Source: Parietichytrium sp. I65-24A (Eukaryota; Sar; Bigyra; Thraustochytrida; Thraustochytriidae). Taken from it: a stretch of 64,000 nucleotides of DNA. Made by a program: the position numbers and the translations under genes. Below, one piece after another: positions 9,404 to 20,137 of the stretch. The notes below the pieces were generated by a model. That model was not told the origin of the DNA. It searched no databases and was given only the letters and a program-made list of their open reading frames with translations. The stretch is taken from positions 62,001-126,000 of the forward strand of contig BLSF01000071.1 in assembly GCA_012862575.1 (NCBI GenBank), in the 5' to 3' direction. Each line of letters starts with the position of its first letter. Within the stretch, counting starts at the first letter, position 1.

Positions 9404-11712
9404 CCTTGTCTTTAGATCACCGAAATAGTACTCGAGTAGCGTCTTTGCAAAGGAAGGAAGGAACGCAGGTTTGGACGACATGAAAGTAGAAGTAAATCTT
9501 TTGGAATTTACTAAAACTTTGAATCTGTATTAGCAGTCAGCTCAGGCCTCGTACTAGTACAGTCAGCGCCTTCTTCAGAGGAGCCCAAAATGACAGAATC
9601 AGAAATCAATCTTCGCAAATTAGAAATCACATGTGGGGATCCACTGTCAGTTCTGAAGAGTGAAGAAGGGGCATGCAAAGAAAAGGGATGTGGATTGTTG
9701 CGGTTGAGGAGGTTGGGGAGCGCGACCGTGTCTCATCACAGCCTCAACAGGAGCACAAGTTGAAGTTATGTGTTTTCTTATGTATGTAATCCGCCCTTCG
9801 CTTTTGTCTGAAACCAACGCTCCATGAGTGTCATGTATCTTCAATGAACATGTTCATCAGAGGGCCAACAAAAATAGGCAAAATGTAGAATTGACTGAGG
9901 AAACTACTCGCTGCGATCATTCGCGACGAGAAGAGCGACGGTCAAGCAACGTATTGCATGCAATGAATGGATAGATGGCTGGCACTCTCGACAACTCAAA
10001 GGCTTGGCTTTTTTTTCACTCTAACTTGTCTCTGATATCTCTGTAGCCTGAACTCACCACGCTTGGCTGTAAGAATGATTCCTCGCACAGGCGCACAAGC
10101 CACAAGAGCAGCAAGCATCAGCAAGCTCAGCTTTTAGCTTTGACAGAACAGAACAGAATATTAAAATCGACGTACACTTTGCGGCGAATTCGCGGCCATT
10201 CTGTTCTTGACTGCCATCAACAAGTTGAAACGCACCCACGAAGCCACACTACACTGCCAACTGTCAGTGAACTTGAACGAGAGCACACTCACCCGGTACT
10301 AGTACTCTGGTACAGCCGCACAATTTCGCACCTTTGCTTGGACTGACATGACACATTGCAGCGCATTCGCTCGCCTTCAATTCTGAACCTGTGGCACTCG
10401 CTTGCGCTTGCAAGCCAGGCAGCGCCGCGAAGAGCCCTGCAAGAAGCGCGCTACATGGAGTCATACACAGCTCATTCACTTTTCTTGAAATGTATACACG
10501 TTGTAAACACAACGACCTCGTCCCCGCGTAGGCCGAGACTGACGCAATCTGCCACGGCGACACTACGACAAAGTGGCTGACACTGGCACTTGGCAAGGAT
10601 GCAACGTAACCGACAGACATGTCGCACACTTGTTTGTGCAAATGAACAGATGACGTAGATAGAAGCTGCTGTAGAGAGCTGGCTGCGAGTTGTCGTTATC
10701 GAGGGAATGGCGCACACTCCCTCCTTCCTTCCTTCCATTGCTTCCATTGCTTCCCAGTTTCCTGTGAACGTGAACGCGAGATGGGAACTCGGCAGTGCCC
10801 ACAAACAGCGCACGCTCACTGTCTGCAAGCTTTTCGCAGAGTGAGTTTTTCATGAAGAGACTGACAGAGAGAAAGAAAGAGAAAGAGAGGTAAAATGGAC
10901 CGGCGGAGGGCACACGGAGCGCCAGGGCACACGCAAGATCAAAGGTTAAGGACAGTTTGTTTGATTTACGCCAGTGGATGGGTGCAAGGGTCAAGGACTT
11001 GCAAATCTCGAAGAAAAGTCTCGAGACAAGCAAGAGCATGATGTTTGTGTTTGTAACGAGTCAAGAATGATTTGGCGGTGAACACAAAAAGAAAGACAAA
11101 AACACAACGAGACGATGAGAGATGGAACTCGGCAGCGAAGATGGATAGACAGATCGATCTGCATAGACTGAGAGCCCCGTCCGTGTGCAAATGTGTTGCA
11201 TCTTGCGCGTGAACAAGCAGCGGCCCGTGTCCATCTTGTCGCGACCGCACTCCGACTCGCGTCTTCGCATTTGCCGTGGCCGAGTCAGTCCAATGCGGCC
11301 ATAGTCGTCGATGCATCGATCCATCGATCCTTCGATGCACCGAGACAAAGAGAAGAAGAGAAAGACTCGCTTCCCACTCACTCTCGGACGCGTGCCGTTC
11401 GCACTTTTCTCTCTCCATGGTCTTCTTGACCGCCTTGGAAAGATTGGAAAGCTTTCGCGCGTTTTCTTTCAACGGCTGCATGTGGCGATACCGTTAACGT
11501 CGAGGACCCATTCGAGTCCCGAGCGAGTACTCGAGCAACTGCATCGGCCCCATTCCAAGAGCGAGAGCTGAGCAACTCGGCTCCCCGCGCACGTGCAGAG
11601 TGAAAAAGTAGAGCGACGGAAAGTTGGTTGCAAGCGCGAGTCTGGCGACCAGGGGCACTGAGCGCGTGGAAAGATAGAGGCGCGAGACACGGCGCCGCAC
11701 GGGTCTCTCAGA

Positions 11713-12930
11713 ATGCGCTCGCTCGCACTCTGCGCTAGCGCTGTCGGCGCGCTTGGTGCTCGGTCCGCGACGCTCGTCTCGCTCCTCTCGCTCTGTGCTT
11801 TGGGGGCGAGCGGTTTGCGGTGCGACATGGAATGGTCGTATCCTGAACACTACGTGGCCGGGGCAGCGGCGGAAGCAGTGCGCGTGGACGGCGTGCTGGA
11901 CGAGAAAGTTTGGTCAGACGCGAGATGGACCTCTGCGTTCGTAGACATTGAATCCGACGAGACGCCAAGGTTTGAAACTCGCGCAAAGATGGCATGGGAC
12001 AAGCGCTTCTTGTACGTGGCGGCGGAACTTCGCGAGCCCAACGTGTGGGCCAACATCTCGCACACGTGCCACTGCAAGAACGCATCGACGGACCAAGTCA
12101 TCTTCCACGACAATGACTTTGAGGTGTTCGTGGATCCAGCCGCCACCACGCACAATTACAAGGAGCTCGAGGTCAATGCCGCGAATGCGACGTGGGACCT
12201 ACTCCTGAACAAGCCCTACCTCAACGGAGGTTTCGAGAACTCCACGCGGGTTTTTGGGGAGGTGGGCTTCGATTTGGTCGAATTCGGATTGCGGACAGCA
12301 GTGCAGGTTCACGGCGCGTACAACGACCCCAGCGCTGCGTGCAGCCACGATTTCTGGGTGGTGGAGATTGCTTTGCCAATCGAAGGCCTGCTGGTCGGGC
12401 AACCGCCTGGTTTCGAGCCGCGACCGGGCAGCTCGATGCTCTGGCGGATCAACTTTTCGCGGGTCGAGTGGAAGGTCCGAGCAGCAGGGTCAGGGTACCA
12501 GAAGATCAGTGGGCCGGAGGACAACTGGGTTTGGTCAAAGCAGCACTTGGTCGACATGCACTTGCCTGAACGCTGGGGCTTTTTGCAATTCGCGGATAAG
12601 GCGTCCGACCCGGTAGTGCGCGATCCGCACTGGACCATTCGCCAGGTGGCGCTCATGATTTACTATGCGCAGGAGAACTATTTTGCAGCGAAATCGGAAT
12701 TTGCTACTTCTGTTCACGACCTGGCGAGTTTCTTAGGAGATTGGCCCTCGTCCGACCCCGTCTACATACTTGGGGGCTGCACCAGTGTTCCAGTCATATC
12801 GGTGTCGCACAATGGCCTTCGATTCAATGCTACAGTTCGAGCACGTGACGGATCGGCGGCCGCCAGCATAAACCAAGATAGGTTTATTCAAGTGCACGAG
12901 ACGGGTTTGGCGCCCGAGGAACTCGCCTGA
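11713..12930 (+). CDS. Secreted CBM9-like (DOMON-type) carbohydrate-binding protein
   Basis: The protein has 405 residues. The N-terminus has a hydrophobic stretch (residues about 16-35, LGARSATLVSLLSLCALGAS) consistent with a signal peptide. From about residue 55 the sequence follows the family 9-like carbohydrate-binding pattern: VDGVLDEKVWSDA, then FETRAKMAWDKRFLYVAAEL, then DNDFEVFVDP, a YKELEVNA strand and PERWGFLQFAD near the domain end. In bacteria such domains bind reducing ends of xylan or cellulose or sit in oxidative or glycoside-degrading proteins. Here no catalytic partner is seen, so it is probably a stand-alone secreted or cell-surface binding protein. The C-terminal 60 residues are unassigned. 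The gene converges on the coiled-coil gene 424 bp downstream. Confidence 0.75.
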   Translation: MRSLALCASAVGALGARSATLVSLLSLCALGASGLRCDMEWSYPEHYVAGAAAEAVRVDGVLDEKVWSDARWTSAFVDIESDETPRFETRAKMAWDKRFLYVAAELREPNVWANISHTCHCKNASTDQVIFHDNDFEVFVDPAATTHNYKELEVNAANATWDLLLNKPYLNGGFENSTRVFGEVGFDLVEFGLRTAVQVHGAYNDPSAACSHDFWVVEIALPIEGLLVGQPPGFEPRPGSSMLWRINFSRVEWKVRAAGSGYQKISGPEDNWVWSKQHLVDMHLPERWGFLQFADKASDPVVRDPHWTIRQVALMIYYAQENYFAAKSEFATSVHDLASFLGDWPSSDPVYILGGCTSVPVISVSHNGLRFNATVRARDGSAAASINQDRFIQVHETGLAPEELA

Positions 12931-13354
12931 GATTGATGCTCTTTCTCTCGTCCTCACTTTTGCATCCTCGCTCGGAACTCTTTTCCGTCACCACGAAGCT
13001 GGGTATTCCCGACATTTCCGATGTCGAAAATGACGAAGCAGCTTTTACATCCACTCACTCTCTTCACACTCGCAGGGAGCTTGGTACCTGGTACCAGTTC
13101 GAGCGTAATGCGAGAGAGGTAGACGCCGATATCTTTTGCCGCCCTACACTTGACTCATGGGCTGCGTTTGAGTACCCTTCCTTCTTTCTCACGATTCAGC
13201 ACAGCTCTAACTAAAACAACTCTATTTTTCTATTTTACACACACTTGTACATACACAAACAAGACACGAACCGACTCGAGGCTCGTACGTGCGTTTCGAC
13301 ATGGTTCGACTGGCAGTCATGGGACGATGGTGAAAACCTACGGGCAATTCATTT
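12931..13354. other. Short convergent intergenic region
   Basis: The 424 bp between the 3' ends of the CBM9-like and coiled-coil genes show no repeats and no credible gene. It is among the shortest spacers in the window, as expected for facing 3' ends. Confidence 0.6.
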
Positions 13355-15199
13355 TCAAGCGCTGGCATATGCACGACAATATTCAAGCCGGGAGACCTGC
13401 AAAGCGGGGTCGCGACTCAGCGCCGCGTCGAGACCCGCCTTTTCCGAAAGGACCTTGGAAGCAGCTTGATACAATCTCCGGGCCTCGAGCTCGGCTTTCT
13501 TCTGTCTAAACGCCACCTTCGCCTCCGCGCGAAGAATCTCTTTCGTCTCGCTCTCCAGCATCGACAGAGCTCCCTCCAGCCTTTCAATCTCCGAGCTAAG
13601 AATTTCCGGCTCTGGCGCGGGGGGCGGCACGGGTGTGGTTGCACGAGGTGTCGCGATGGGTTGAGGGTTCTCCACTCGAGGCTCCGTTACCTCCGCCTTC
13701 CGGGTTTGCACGTGCGTGAGCAGCCGTTTCATAGCCGAGAGTTGCGACTCCCGGGTGCTGATGGCATTTTCAAGTTCGGCGTGAACCGTGGCGAGCACTT
13801 CGTTCTCTTCTTCTGCGTGCTTGAGCAGCGCTGCGGCGCTGTCGTGCAGTCGGCTGTACGCTTCATCTCGCGACTCGCGCCCTTTGGTCAAGGCCAGCCT
13901 CGCCTGGAGCTGCGCAGCCTGGCGTGCAAGCTGCTCAATGCGCGACGAGTTCTCCATCAGCTGTTTATTCCACGCGGACCTCAGTCTCTCTGCGTTGTGA
14001 GGCGCCGTCACATTCTCCGTCCCGCCAGCGAGCGCGGTGTTCTTGAGCCACTCCATCTGGGCTCGCAGCGCCGCATTCTGCACCTCTTCCACGGACAAAG
14101 CCATCGCCACCTTGGCCGCCAGAGCCGTCGCATCTTCCAGCGCTTTCGGCGACTCCTTCTTGCGCTCGCATGTGACCTTGACCTCTTCCAGCGCCTCCAT
14201 TCCGCGCGCCACCAGCTCGCCCGAAAGCCACGGCCCGCTCTCCTCCGCTGCTCCCGCGGTTCCGTTTGTTCCATTTGCTCCATTGGTTCCATTGGTTCCA
14301 TTGGTTCCATTGGTTCCGGCAGCTCCGAGGTCTCCCCGTTCCACCTCCATCTCCATCGACATTGACTTGGACATTGTCGTGGACAATGACATTGGCATTA
14401 ACGTGGACATTGGCATTGACTCGGACATTGATGTGGACGTGGGCATTGACTTGGACATTGGCATTGATTTAGACATTGATGTGGCCGTGGACATTGGCAT
14501 TGACATTGACTCGGACATTGATGTGGACGTGGATGTGGACATTGACGTGGACATTGACTTGGACATTGGCATTGACGTGGACATTGGCATTGACTCGGAC
14601 ATTGATGTGGCCGTGGACATTGGCATTGACTTGGACATTGGCATTGACATTGACTCGGACATTGATGTGGACGTGAACGTCACGGTTGAGGATGCGTCCA
14701 GCTCTCGCAGCGCCCTTGCCGCCGCCCTCGCCCACGTCTGCGCGGCGGCTGCCAGCTCGTCCATCTGCTGCGCGCCCCGCAGCGCCCTTTCCTCGCACGT
14801 TCCGCGAACGTTCTCCGCGGCGCGCAGATCCTCCCGCAGCGCCTGCGCATGCCTCCTCGCCGCCGCCAGGAACGCCGCGCGAACGTTCCGCGCCGCGCTC
14901 CTTCTGTTTTCCACCGAGATTTCCCCGCCCGGGTTCCGCCCGCCCGCGCGCGTTTGGGACACATGGGACAGTTGGGACAGCCGGCGCAAAGCGTCCTCGC
15001 GCGAGGCGAGGACACCCCCCGCGGCGACGTGGCGGGAGACCGCCTGGCGCTGCGGCGCGGACAGGCGGCTGGCGAGGACACGGGGGTGCGCGCAGGAGCG
15101 GCGGAAGGAGCCGCTCTCCGGGGACAGACCGTTACACGCGCACCAGTGCGCCACCGCAGCTGCGCGGACACCTCCGAGGCTGCTCCAGTGCGCCTCCAT
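13355..15199 (-). CDS. Coiled-coil protein with a Met/Ser dipeptide array and an Asn-Gly-Thr array
   Basis: I do not recognise the family. The protein has 614 residues from the ATG at 15197-15199. The first 170 residues are Ala/Arg-rich and helical. Residues about 171-285 form an unusual array in which every second residue is Ser (or Thr) and the alternating residue is mostly Met, with Pro, Glu, Lys and Thr. This is followed by five NGT units and one NGA. From about 320 to the end, long amphipathic helices with heptad Leu/Ala spacing indicate coiled coils, broken by a Pro-rich hinge (PVPPPAPEPE). A structural or cytoskeletal scaffold role is possible but unproven. The opposite strand is also open across the array because its 6-bp units lack stops; I prefer the minus frame because only it keeps heptad order on both sides of the repeat. 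Confidence 0.65.
   Translation of the reverse strand: MEAHWSSLGGVRAAAVAHWCACNGLSPESGSFRRSCAHPRVLASRLSAPQRQAVSRHVAAGGVLASREDALRRLSQLSHVSQTRAGGRNPGGEISVENRRSAARNVRAAFLAAARRHAQALREDLRAAENVRGTCEERALRGAQQMDELAAAAQTWARAAARALRELDASSTVTFTSTSMSESMSMPMSKSMPMSTATSMSESMPMSTSMPMSKSMSTSMSTSTSTSMSESMSMPMSTATSMSKSMPMSKSMPTSTSMSESMPMSTLMPMSLSTTMSKSMSMEMEVERGDLGAAGTNGTNGTNGTNGANGTNGTAGAAEESGPWLSGELVARGMEALEEVKVTCERKKESPKALEDATALAAKVAMALSVEEVQNAALRAQMEWLKNTALAGGTENVTAPHNAERLRSAWNKQLMENSSRIEQLARQAAQLQARLALTKGRESRDEAYSRLHDSAAALLKHAEEENEVLATVHAELENAISTRESQLSAMKRLLTHVQTRKAEVTEPRVENPQPIATPRATTPVPPPAPEPEILSSEIERLEGALSMLESETKEILRAEAKVAFRQKKAELEARRLYQAASKVLSEKAGLDAALSRDPALQVSRLEYCRAYASA
14255..14325 (-). repeat. GGTTCCATT nonamer repeat encoding NGT units
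   Basis: Tandem 9-bp units lie within the coiled-coil gene. Read on the minus strand they give Asn-Gly-Thr steps. Confidence 0.85.
14345..14690 (-). repeat. Hexamer-based coding minisatellite (Met/Ser array)
   Basis: About 345 bp are built from CATTGA, CATTGG and GGACAT-like hexamers grouped into longer units. On the minus strand they encode alternating Ser and Met. Length is a multiple of 3 and the frame is kept throughout. On the plus strand the same DNA reads as alternating Asp and Ile. Confidence 0.9.
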
Positions 15200-15939
15200 C
15201 CGCCTATGTACTGTGGGGGAAAGGAGGAGGAGGAAGGGGACGCGAGGACACTCACGCTGCTACGCTCCGGAATAGGATTGAATAGCGGAAACTGTAATCG
15301 GGAGGGTACTCGAGGACTGTGGCGGTTACGTTCTTTCTTTTCAAGGAGTTCAAAATTTGAAAGGTTTACAATTTAGGTACAATCTTGTCTATAGTAGCTA
15401 GCTAGGGGAAACAACCACGTCCGCAATAGTGAGAGTCATGGACGATTTAGTAGGACTATCATCTTAGCTCACAGTGCTACATTATGGCATAGTGAGATGG
15501 ATGGGGTAGCAAATTGGTAGAGTCAATTAGCAAGCGAAGTGAGATGTGAGATGAGATGTGAGATTTGATGAGATAAGATTGATTTCAAGATTGATTTTGA
15601 TTGATTGATTGATTGCAACGTGGATTGAGATCGAGATCAAGATCAAGATCGAGATGCTTCATTTTTGAGAGACGGAGAGGGGCAGGGGAAAAGTGAATGA
15701 AAGAAAGGAAAACATGGGGGTTCAAAGTGCGAGAGGAAAGTTATGACTGGGAAGAAGGTTTTAGGATGACGGTTGATTTATAGTTGTCTCGCGGTTGGTG
15801 AGGTGAGGCCGGCCGTTCACGGTGACAAAGGCTCGGCAACGTATGATGGTCGTTGTGCGCGTGGCGTCGTGCCCTGTTGAATTGCCGGCAGATTTCTCTC
15901 TAGAAATTAGTGATGGCTGTTATCTCTTCTCTTCGCCCC
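15200..15939. other. Intergenic region, 5' of the coiled-coil gene and 3' of the PUR gene
   Basis: It contains a purine-rich GAT/GAGAT repeat tract at about 15539-15655 and a CTAGCTAG palindrome at 15398-15405. No coding sequence is supported. Confidence 0.6.
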
Positions 15940-17259
15940 TTAGCTGGACTGAACTGGAGTGAGATTGGACTCCGTAGAAGGAGAAAGGACCTCAGTCGCG
16001 TTTGCACTGGTCTCCGGACACTTTGCCGAAAGCTCCAATGCCTCTTTAAACCCTGCGAAGCATGCGCTGGGAACTTGCACCGAAGTGCGCCGGTGCCCCT
16101 TAACTTCTGAGATCCTCAGAAAATGCCCGAGGGAATTGGAGCAATAGTCCATGAAGAAGTTCTTCCCGTTGGGAGATCTGAACGAGTGACCTGAAATAAA
16201 TGTACTCCGTGGGGCGCGACCCGATGCCTGCTGCTGCTGCTGCTGCTCACCTTCCTGAGCGTCATCGCGTCCTTCTACGGGTCGAGCCTTGGGTTGTATC
16301 GTTTCGAATTCTTCGATGTCGCAGTTCTGCTCGCCCTTCAAGAGGTTGTCAAAACGGCGTGCCAACGGAGCCCATATCTCGCACGGCAGCACAACAGTTT
16401 CGCGATGGGACTTGGACAACTGGGCGACCTTCAAATACCGCCCCTTCTCGTTCTTCTGCAGATCAAAAAAGAATCGCTTCGCATAGGTTTCCATCTTGAG
16501 GGTGAGGAGAGTAGTCTTCCCAGCGCGAGGTGCTCCCGGACGGGAATCCTTCGTCTCTGCTGGGTGGGCGCTTTGCTCCTGCTTTACAGAGTCGTTTTTG
16601 CGCTTTTGGACAGGCGCTCGTGGAACGGCCTCAGAGGCGGCGGTTGTAGTTGTTGCTTCAGTCGTACGGGCCTTTCCTGCCGGAGGAGCGCTTCTCTGCG
16701 CCTCGCTCCCAGATGGTTTCGCCTCGGCAACAACGTTTTGTGTTTTCTTTCCCTCGTCTTCGACGACGGCACCACCGCCCATGAGGCCCGGGACCTGTTC
16801 ATTAAGCTCGTCCAAACCGCGCTTGACTTGGAGCCAGCCGCTCTCTGGAACAACCACGACAGCCCTACCCCTGGAAACCTGAGCTTCCACGATCTTGAGT
16901 ATTCTGCCACGCTGATTCTGCATCAAGTCCACGTAATATTTCTTTCTCGCGTGCTCTGCAAACTGCGACGCAAGGGTAATGCCCCGTCCCTCCGGGTCTC
17001 CCTCGGCTCCCCGACCAGTGCTGTCAAATTCTCCCATAATCGCCTTTTTCAGCAAAGACACTACGCTCTCTAGCACATGTCCAGGAAGCAGCACTGTGTT
17101 CCTCTGCTTGGCCGTTCCAACTTCTGTGAGTTTGAGGTAAATTCCTCTTGCATTCTTTCGCACATCGAAAAAGTAGTTTTTGTGCTCGATGACTATCAGC
17201 TTGGACCAGATGTCCTGCTGCTGCTGCTGCTGTTCCTGTTCCTGCTCCCTGTCCTCCAT
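15940..17259 (-). CDS. PUR-domain nucleic-acid-binding protein with four PUR repeats
   Basis: The protein has 439 residues from the ATG at 17257-17259, which is followed by a Glu/Gln-rich leader. Four copies of the PUR repeat can be read: about 20-74 (NYFFDVRKNARGIYLKLTEV), 93-153 (KKYYVDLMQNQRGRILKIVE), 253-307 (KRFFFDLQKNEKGRYLKVAQ) and 353-413 (KNFFMDYCSNSLGHFLRISE). Each has the aromatic-hydrophobic-Asp strand, the Asn-x-x-Gly turn and the Leu-Lys-Ile strand typical of PUR-alpha proteins, which bind purine-rich single-stranded DNA and RNA. Animal PURA has three repeats: the first two fold together and the third dimerises two chains. Four repeats could form two PUR modules in one chain. 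The two halves are joined by a disordered linker (about 165-250), and a Gln run lies before repeat four. A GACA/GA tract abuts the start codon. Confidence 0.88.
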   Translation of the reverse strand: MEDREQEQEQQQQQQDIWSKLIVIEHKNYFFDVRKNARGIYLKLTEVGTAKQRNTVLLPGHVLESVVSLLKKAIMGEFDSTGRGAEGDPEGRGITLASQFAEHARKKYYVDLMQNQRGRILKIVEAQVSRGRAVVVVPESGWLQVKRGLDELNEQVPGLMGGGAVVEDEGKKTQNVVAEAKPSGSEAQRSAPPAGKARTTEATTTTAASEAVPRAPVQKRKNDSVKQEQSAHPAETKDSRPGAPRAGKTTLLTLKMETYAKRFFFDLQKNEKGRYLKVAQLSKSHRETVVLPCEIWAPLARRFDNLLKGEQNCDIEEFETIQPKARPVEGRDDAQEGEQQQQQQASGRAPRSTFISGHSFRSPNGKNFFMDYCSNSLGHFLRISEVKGHRRTSVQVPSACFAGFKEALELSAKCPETSANATEVLSPSTESNLTPVQSS

Positions 17260-17503
17260 CTCTCTGTCTGTCTGTCTGTCTGTGCCGCTAGGTCCTGCTG
17301 CTTTTTACCTACGCTTCAAACGAAATGCCGTCTTGGATGGATGACTAAATTCTGGATCCCGAAGAAAAATCCAGCGGCTCCAGAGCTCTCCGCCGAAAGG
17401 TTGTACTTTACCAGCTTCAATCGAGCATAACAAGACTGCACTTTGTGTGTCTGAGGAAAATAGATTAGAATGCGAGCGTCCACAGCCAAGCAATTCGATA
17501 ACC

Positions 17504-17573
17504 TTCAATCAACCAATCAACCAACCAACCAATCAATCAATCAATCAATCAGTCAATCAATCAGTCAATCAAT
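17504..17573. repeat. CAAT tetranucleotide repeat
   Basis: Tandem CAAT/CAAC units with CAGT variants lie about 250 bp upstream of the PUR gene start. Confidence 0.85.
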
Positions 17574-19767
17574 CGAACAAACACAGACACGCTACAACTA
17601 CTGACCCAAGCCCATCAGAAACAAGAGCTGCGTGTAAGAGAAGACTTCGGACAGCACGTTCGCACTTTGCGACCCGGAATTGCGTACGCGTACGCAGGGG
17701 TGCGCGTAAGCCACCTACCTCTTTCTCTATAAGTTCAAGTAGAGCGGTGGAAAGATTCTGTGTGCCACTGTGTGCGCGGACATGTGGATGTGGCTGTGCT
17801 CGAGACGGCAGTGGCTCAAGGGTTTTCAAGAGTTCTCAAGAGTCATATTGGTTCCGCAACCTTCTTGTGAATGGATGAACGTTCTTTCAGTTCTTTTTTC
17901 CCTTTTTTTTCCTTTTTTTTTTTGAAAGCGAAGCCGTGCGTGACAATCTCTGAGACTATTTGTGGTTCGAAAAACGCACAATACTTTTCGCCCCAAAGGC
18001 ATGTGTACTACGCGTGAATTTTTTTTTCGTGTGCCTCGATTTACCATTGACTTGCGCCATAGTTTATCATAAATCTGGGTTCCGTTGCTCTCAAGAACTT
18101 GCCCAAATTATAATCTGACCGGGTTCTATGCATCAGTCGCCGAAGATGGCCTTTTACAGTTAATTCATTCATTTCATTCTTCAACTCTCACGACCGAATG
18201 AAAAGGACACGCTTTATTCGAGCAAAACAATTGATTCACAGTCAAAACAAGTTTGTCTTTTCTCAAGTCCTGGTCTCTAGAAATGGTCGGCGCCCTCCGA
18301 AGGTCCCCGTGCGTCCGTGCGCGTTTCAAGTGCGTTCAATGAACGAACATGTGCGTGCATTGCGTCGTCGCTGGAGCGAAGCTCGGCAATCGGCAGCGGC
18401 GTCCTTAATGGTAACTATCGAAACGGGTAGTCCGCGAGATTTCAAAGTTTTTGTTATGCACGATGGCTGCTCGGACTGGATGAGTGGGAAAGTTACAGAA
18501 TGATACTTACAGATAAATTATTCGGAGCAGAGCTAGCAGAACGCGGAAGAAAATTTCACAATTCAGACAGATTTCATGATACTGAAAAAGCGATTCCAAA
18601 TTCGTGCAGAACAGAACAAAACAACAGAAACAAAATAGCTTCCGCACTTGTTCTCTGAATGTCTCTGAATCATGAGCTGGAGCAAATACTAGAGGCTCAG
18701 AGCGTAGCTTACTGTTCGTCAAGGAGTGCATAGCAATGCCCTCAATCTTAAAGTTTAGATTCAGTGGTCAGCTATAGCCTCGTTGATACAGTATCTTGCA
18801 TTAGAGAATAGCGTATCTAGGTAGCAAAACAATAGAGCACAGTACTCGACCCATTGTTTCAGAACGTGGTTTGACTAGCTCTAGCTAGTCCTGCATAGCC
18901 CCAGGTAGCATGTCGATAGAGGTCTGGTTAGAGTAAAGTATAGACCCCGCAGGAAGCTGCAGGCTACGGCATCGGTCCTAGTCCCAACGCAGAGATGGTT
19001 AGAGAATAGCGTAGGAGAGAGTAGAACCAGGGGAAGAGAGAAGGAGGAAACCGATTGGCCGAGGTGCTGCTGAGAGCTGCGATGCAGGTCCTATCGTCTA
19101 TCTATGCACGGCGGTAGTAGTCCTGCGATACCAGGATGCGGGAGGTTGGGTCTTCTCCTCTCAGTGTGAGAATAAAAAACCGAATTATCATGAAATTTCG
19201 GGGCCATTTTCACGCTTTCATTTCGCCTAATTGTTCCGAAGAGCTCCTACAATGCCTACGTCCGTCACAGTGAAGCATAAGCAGACGAGGACCTTAAGGG
19301 GGCACAGAGCACCCTTAGTGATTATCGCGAACGTTTCTCTCTCAGCTGCTGTTAGTCACCACCCTGTACCAACGAGGTAGAACAATATGAGAAACCTCCG
19401 TGAGGAGCTCTGCGCCTCCCCCTCTCTCCCCTTCTGTCGCCCTCCTCACTTTCTTGAGAGGGAGTCTTCCTTGACTTGGAAAACGGAGAGCGAAAAAGAA
19501 GAGCGAGCGCAGAGGCAGAGAGAGAGGGCGGAGAGGACCCCAACCCCACAGCACGCAATAGCGTCCGCGCACAGGGACACAGGGACACAGGGACACAGGG
19601 GGGCACAGGGCGCACGACCGCGGGGTACTCGCGGCGAATTAGCTTGAGGTTTCACCGGCCGCGCGGACTGCACCAGCTCGTCGGCCCTGTCTTGGAGGAC
19701 CGGTAGGACTTATCTACTTGTTTACATAAGACACCCATCACACTTTTCCGACGTATCGACGGGAGAA

Positions 19768-19897
19768 TATATATATATATATATATTCGGAAAGGTGCGA
19801 ACGGGTCCGAGTTGGGACGATATATACAGGTGTGCCGTTTGCGAACATCTCTTATATACAAAGTCAAGGATATATATATAAATATATATATATATAA
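19768..19897. repeat. Two AT dinucleotide tracts
   Basis: Two runs of TATATA lie 240-370 bp upstream of the GRK-like kinase start. They could supply a TATA-like element, but no single site can be assigned. Confidence 0.7.
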
Positions 19898-20137
19898 AGA
19901 GAGAAAGAAGAAGAGGCAGGGGGCACTGGATATATGCAATACAAAAGCTAGCGGGGATACATCTCGACAGATACATCGATCTCGGCGGACGCTTGGAAAG
20001 GGGATTTAATGAACGAAGGGCTTGTTTCGCTGGGACCAAGGTGACAGGCAGAAGGCACGAGCAAGGGTTGAATCTGTGTGTGTGTGGCGCAAGAGGGGGT
20101 GTTTGACTTGGGCGTGAAAAGAGGTTAACGCAGCGCG

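Larger units (their letters stand above)
7516..11712. other. 4.2-kb divergent intergenic region with simple repeats
   Basis: This is the shared 5' region of the receptor gene (-) and the CBM9-like gene (+). It carries a GA tract at 8593-8630, ATCT repeats at about 9265-9305, degenerate ATTCAGAA repeats at about 9345-9403 and two perfect GTACTAGTAC palindromes (9551-9560 and 10296-10305). Several short open frames exist on both strands, but none has a recognisable domain, a membrane pattern or consistent codon use. I saw no tRNA. A non-coding RNA or small unknown gene cannot be excluded. Confidence 0.55.
17260..20137. other. 2.9-kb divergent intergenic region with repeats
   Basis: This is the shared 5' region of the PUR (-) and GRK-like kinase (+) genes. 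It holds a GACA tract at 17260-17284, CAAT repeats at about 17504-17573, poly-T runs near 17900-17935, a 15-bp direct repeat (18801-18815 and 18999-19013), GGGACACA repeats at about 19574-19603 and AT dinucleotide tracts near 19768-19786 and 19869-19897. A CTAGCTAG site lies at 18881-18888. A frame across the CAAT array encodes Asn-Gln-Ser repeats but has no domain and is not called. Confidence 0.55.

Noticed and set aside
14037-15275. 412-codon plus-strand frame with alternating Asp-Ile repeats, opposite the coiled-coil gene
   Set aside because: It is open because the hexamer repeat lacks stops on both strands and because the flanks are GC-rich. Outside the repeat it has no heptads, domains or sensible composition, while the minus frame has coiled coils on both sides.
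17447-17878. Frame with Asn-Gln-Ser repeats upstream of the PUR gene
   Set aside because: The repeat part is only the CAAT microsatellite translated; the rest is Arg/Cys-rich without any domain.
19768-19897. AT tracts as a replication origin or centromeric element
   Set aside because: They are short dinucleotide repeats like many others here; nothing beyond composition supports an origin.
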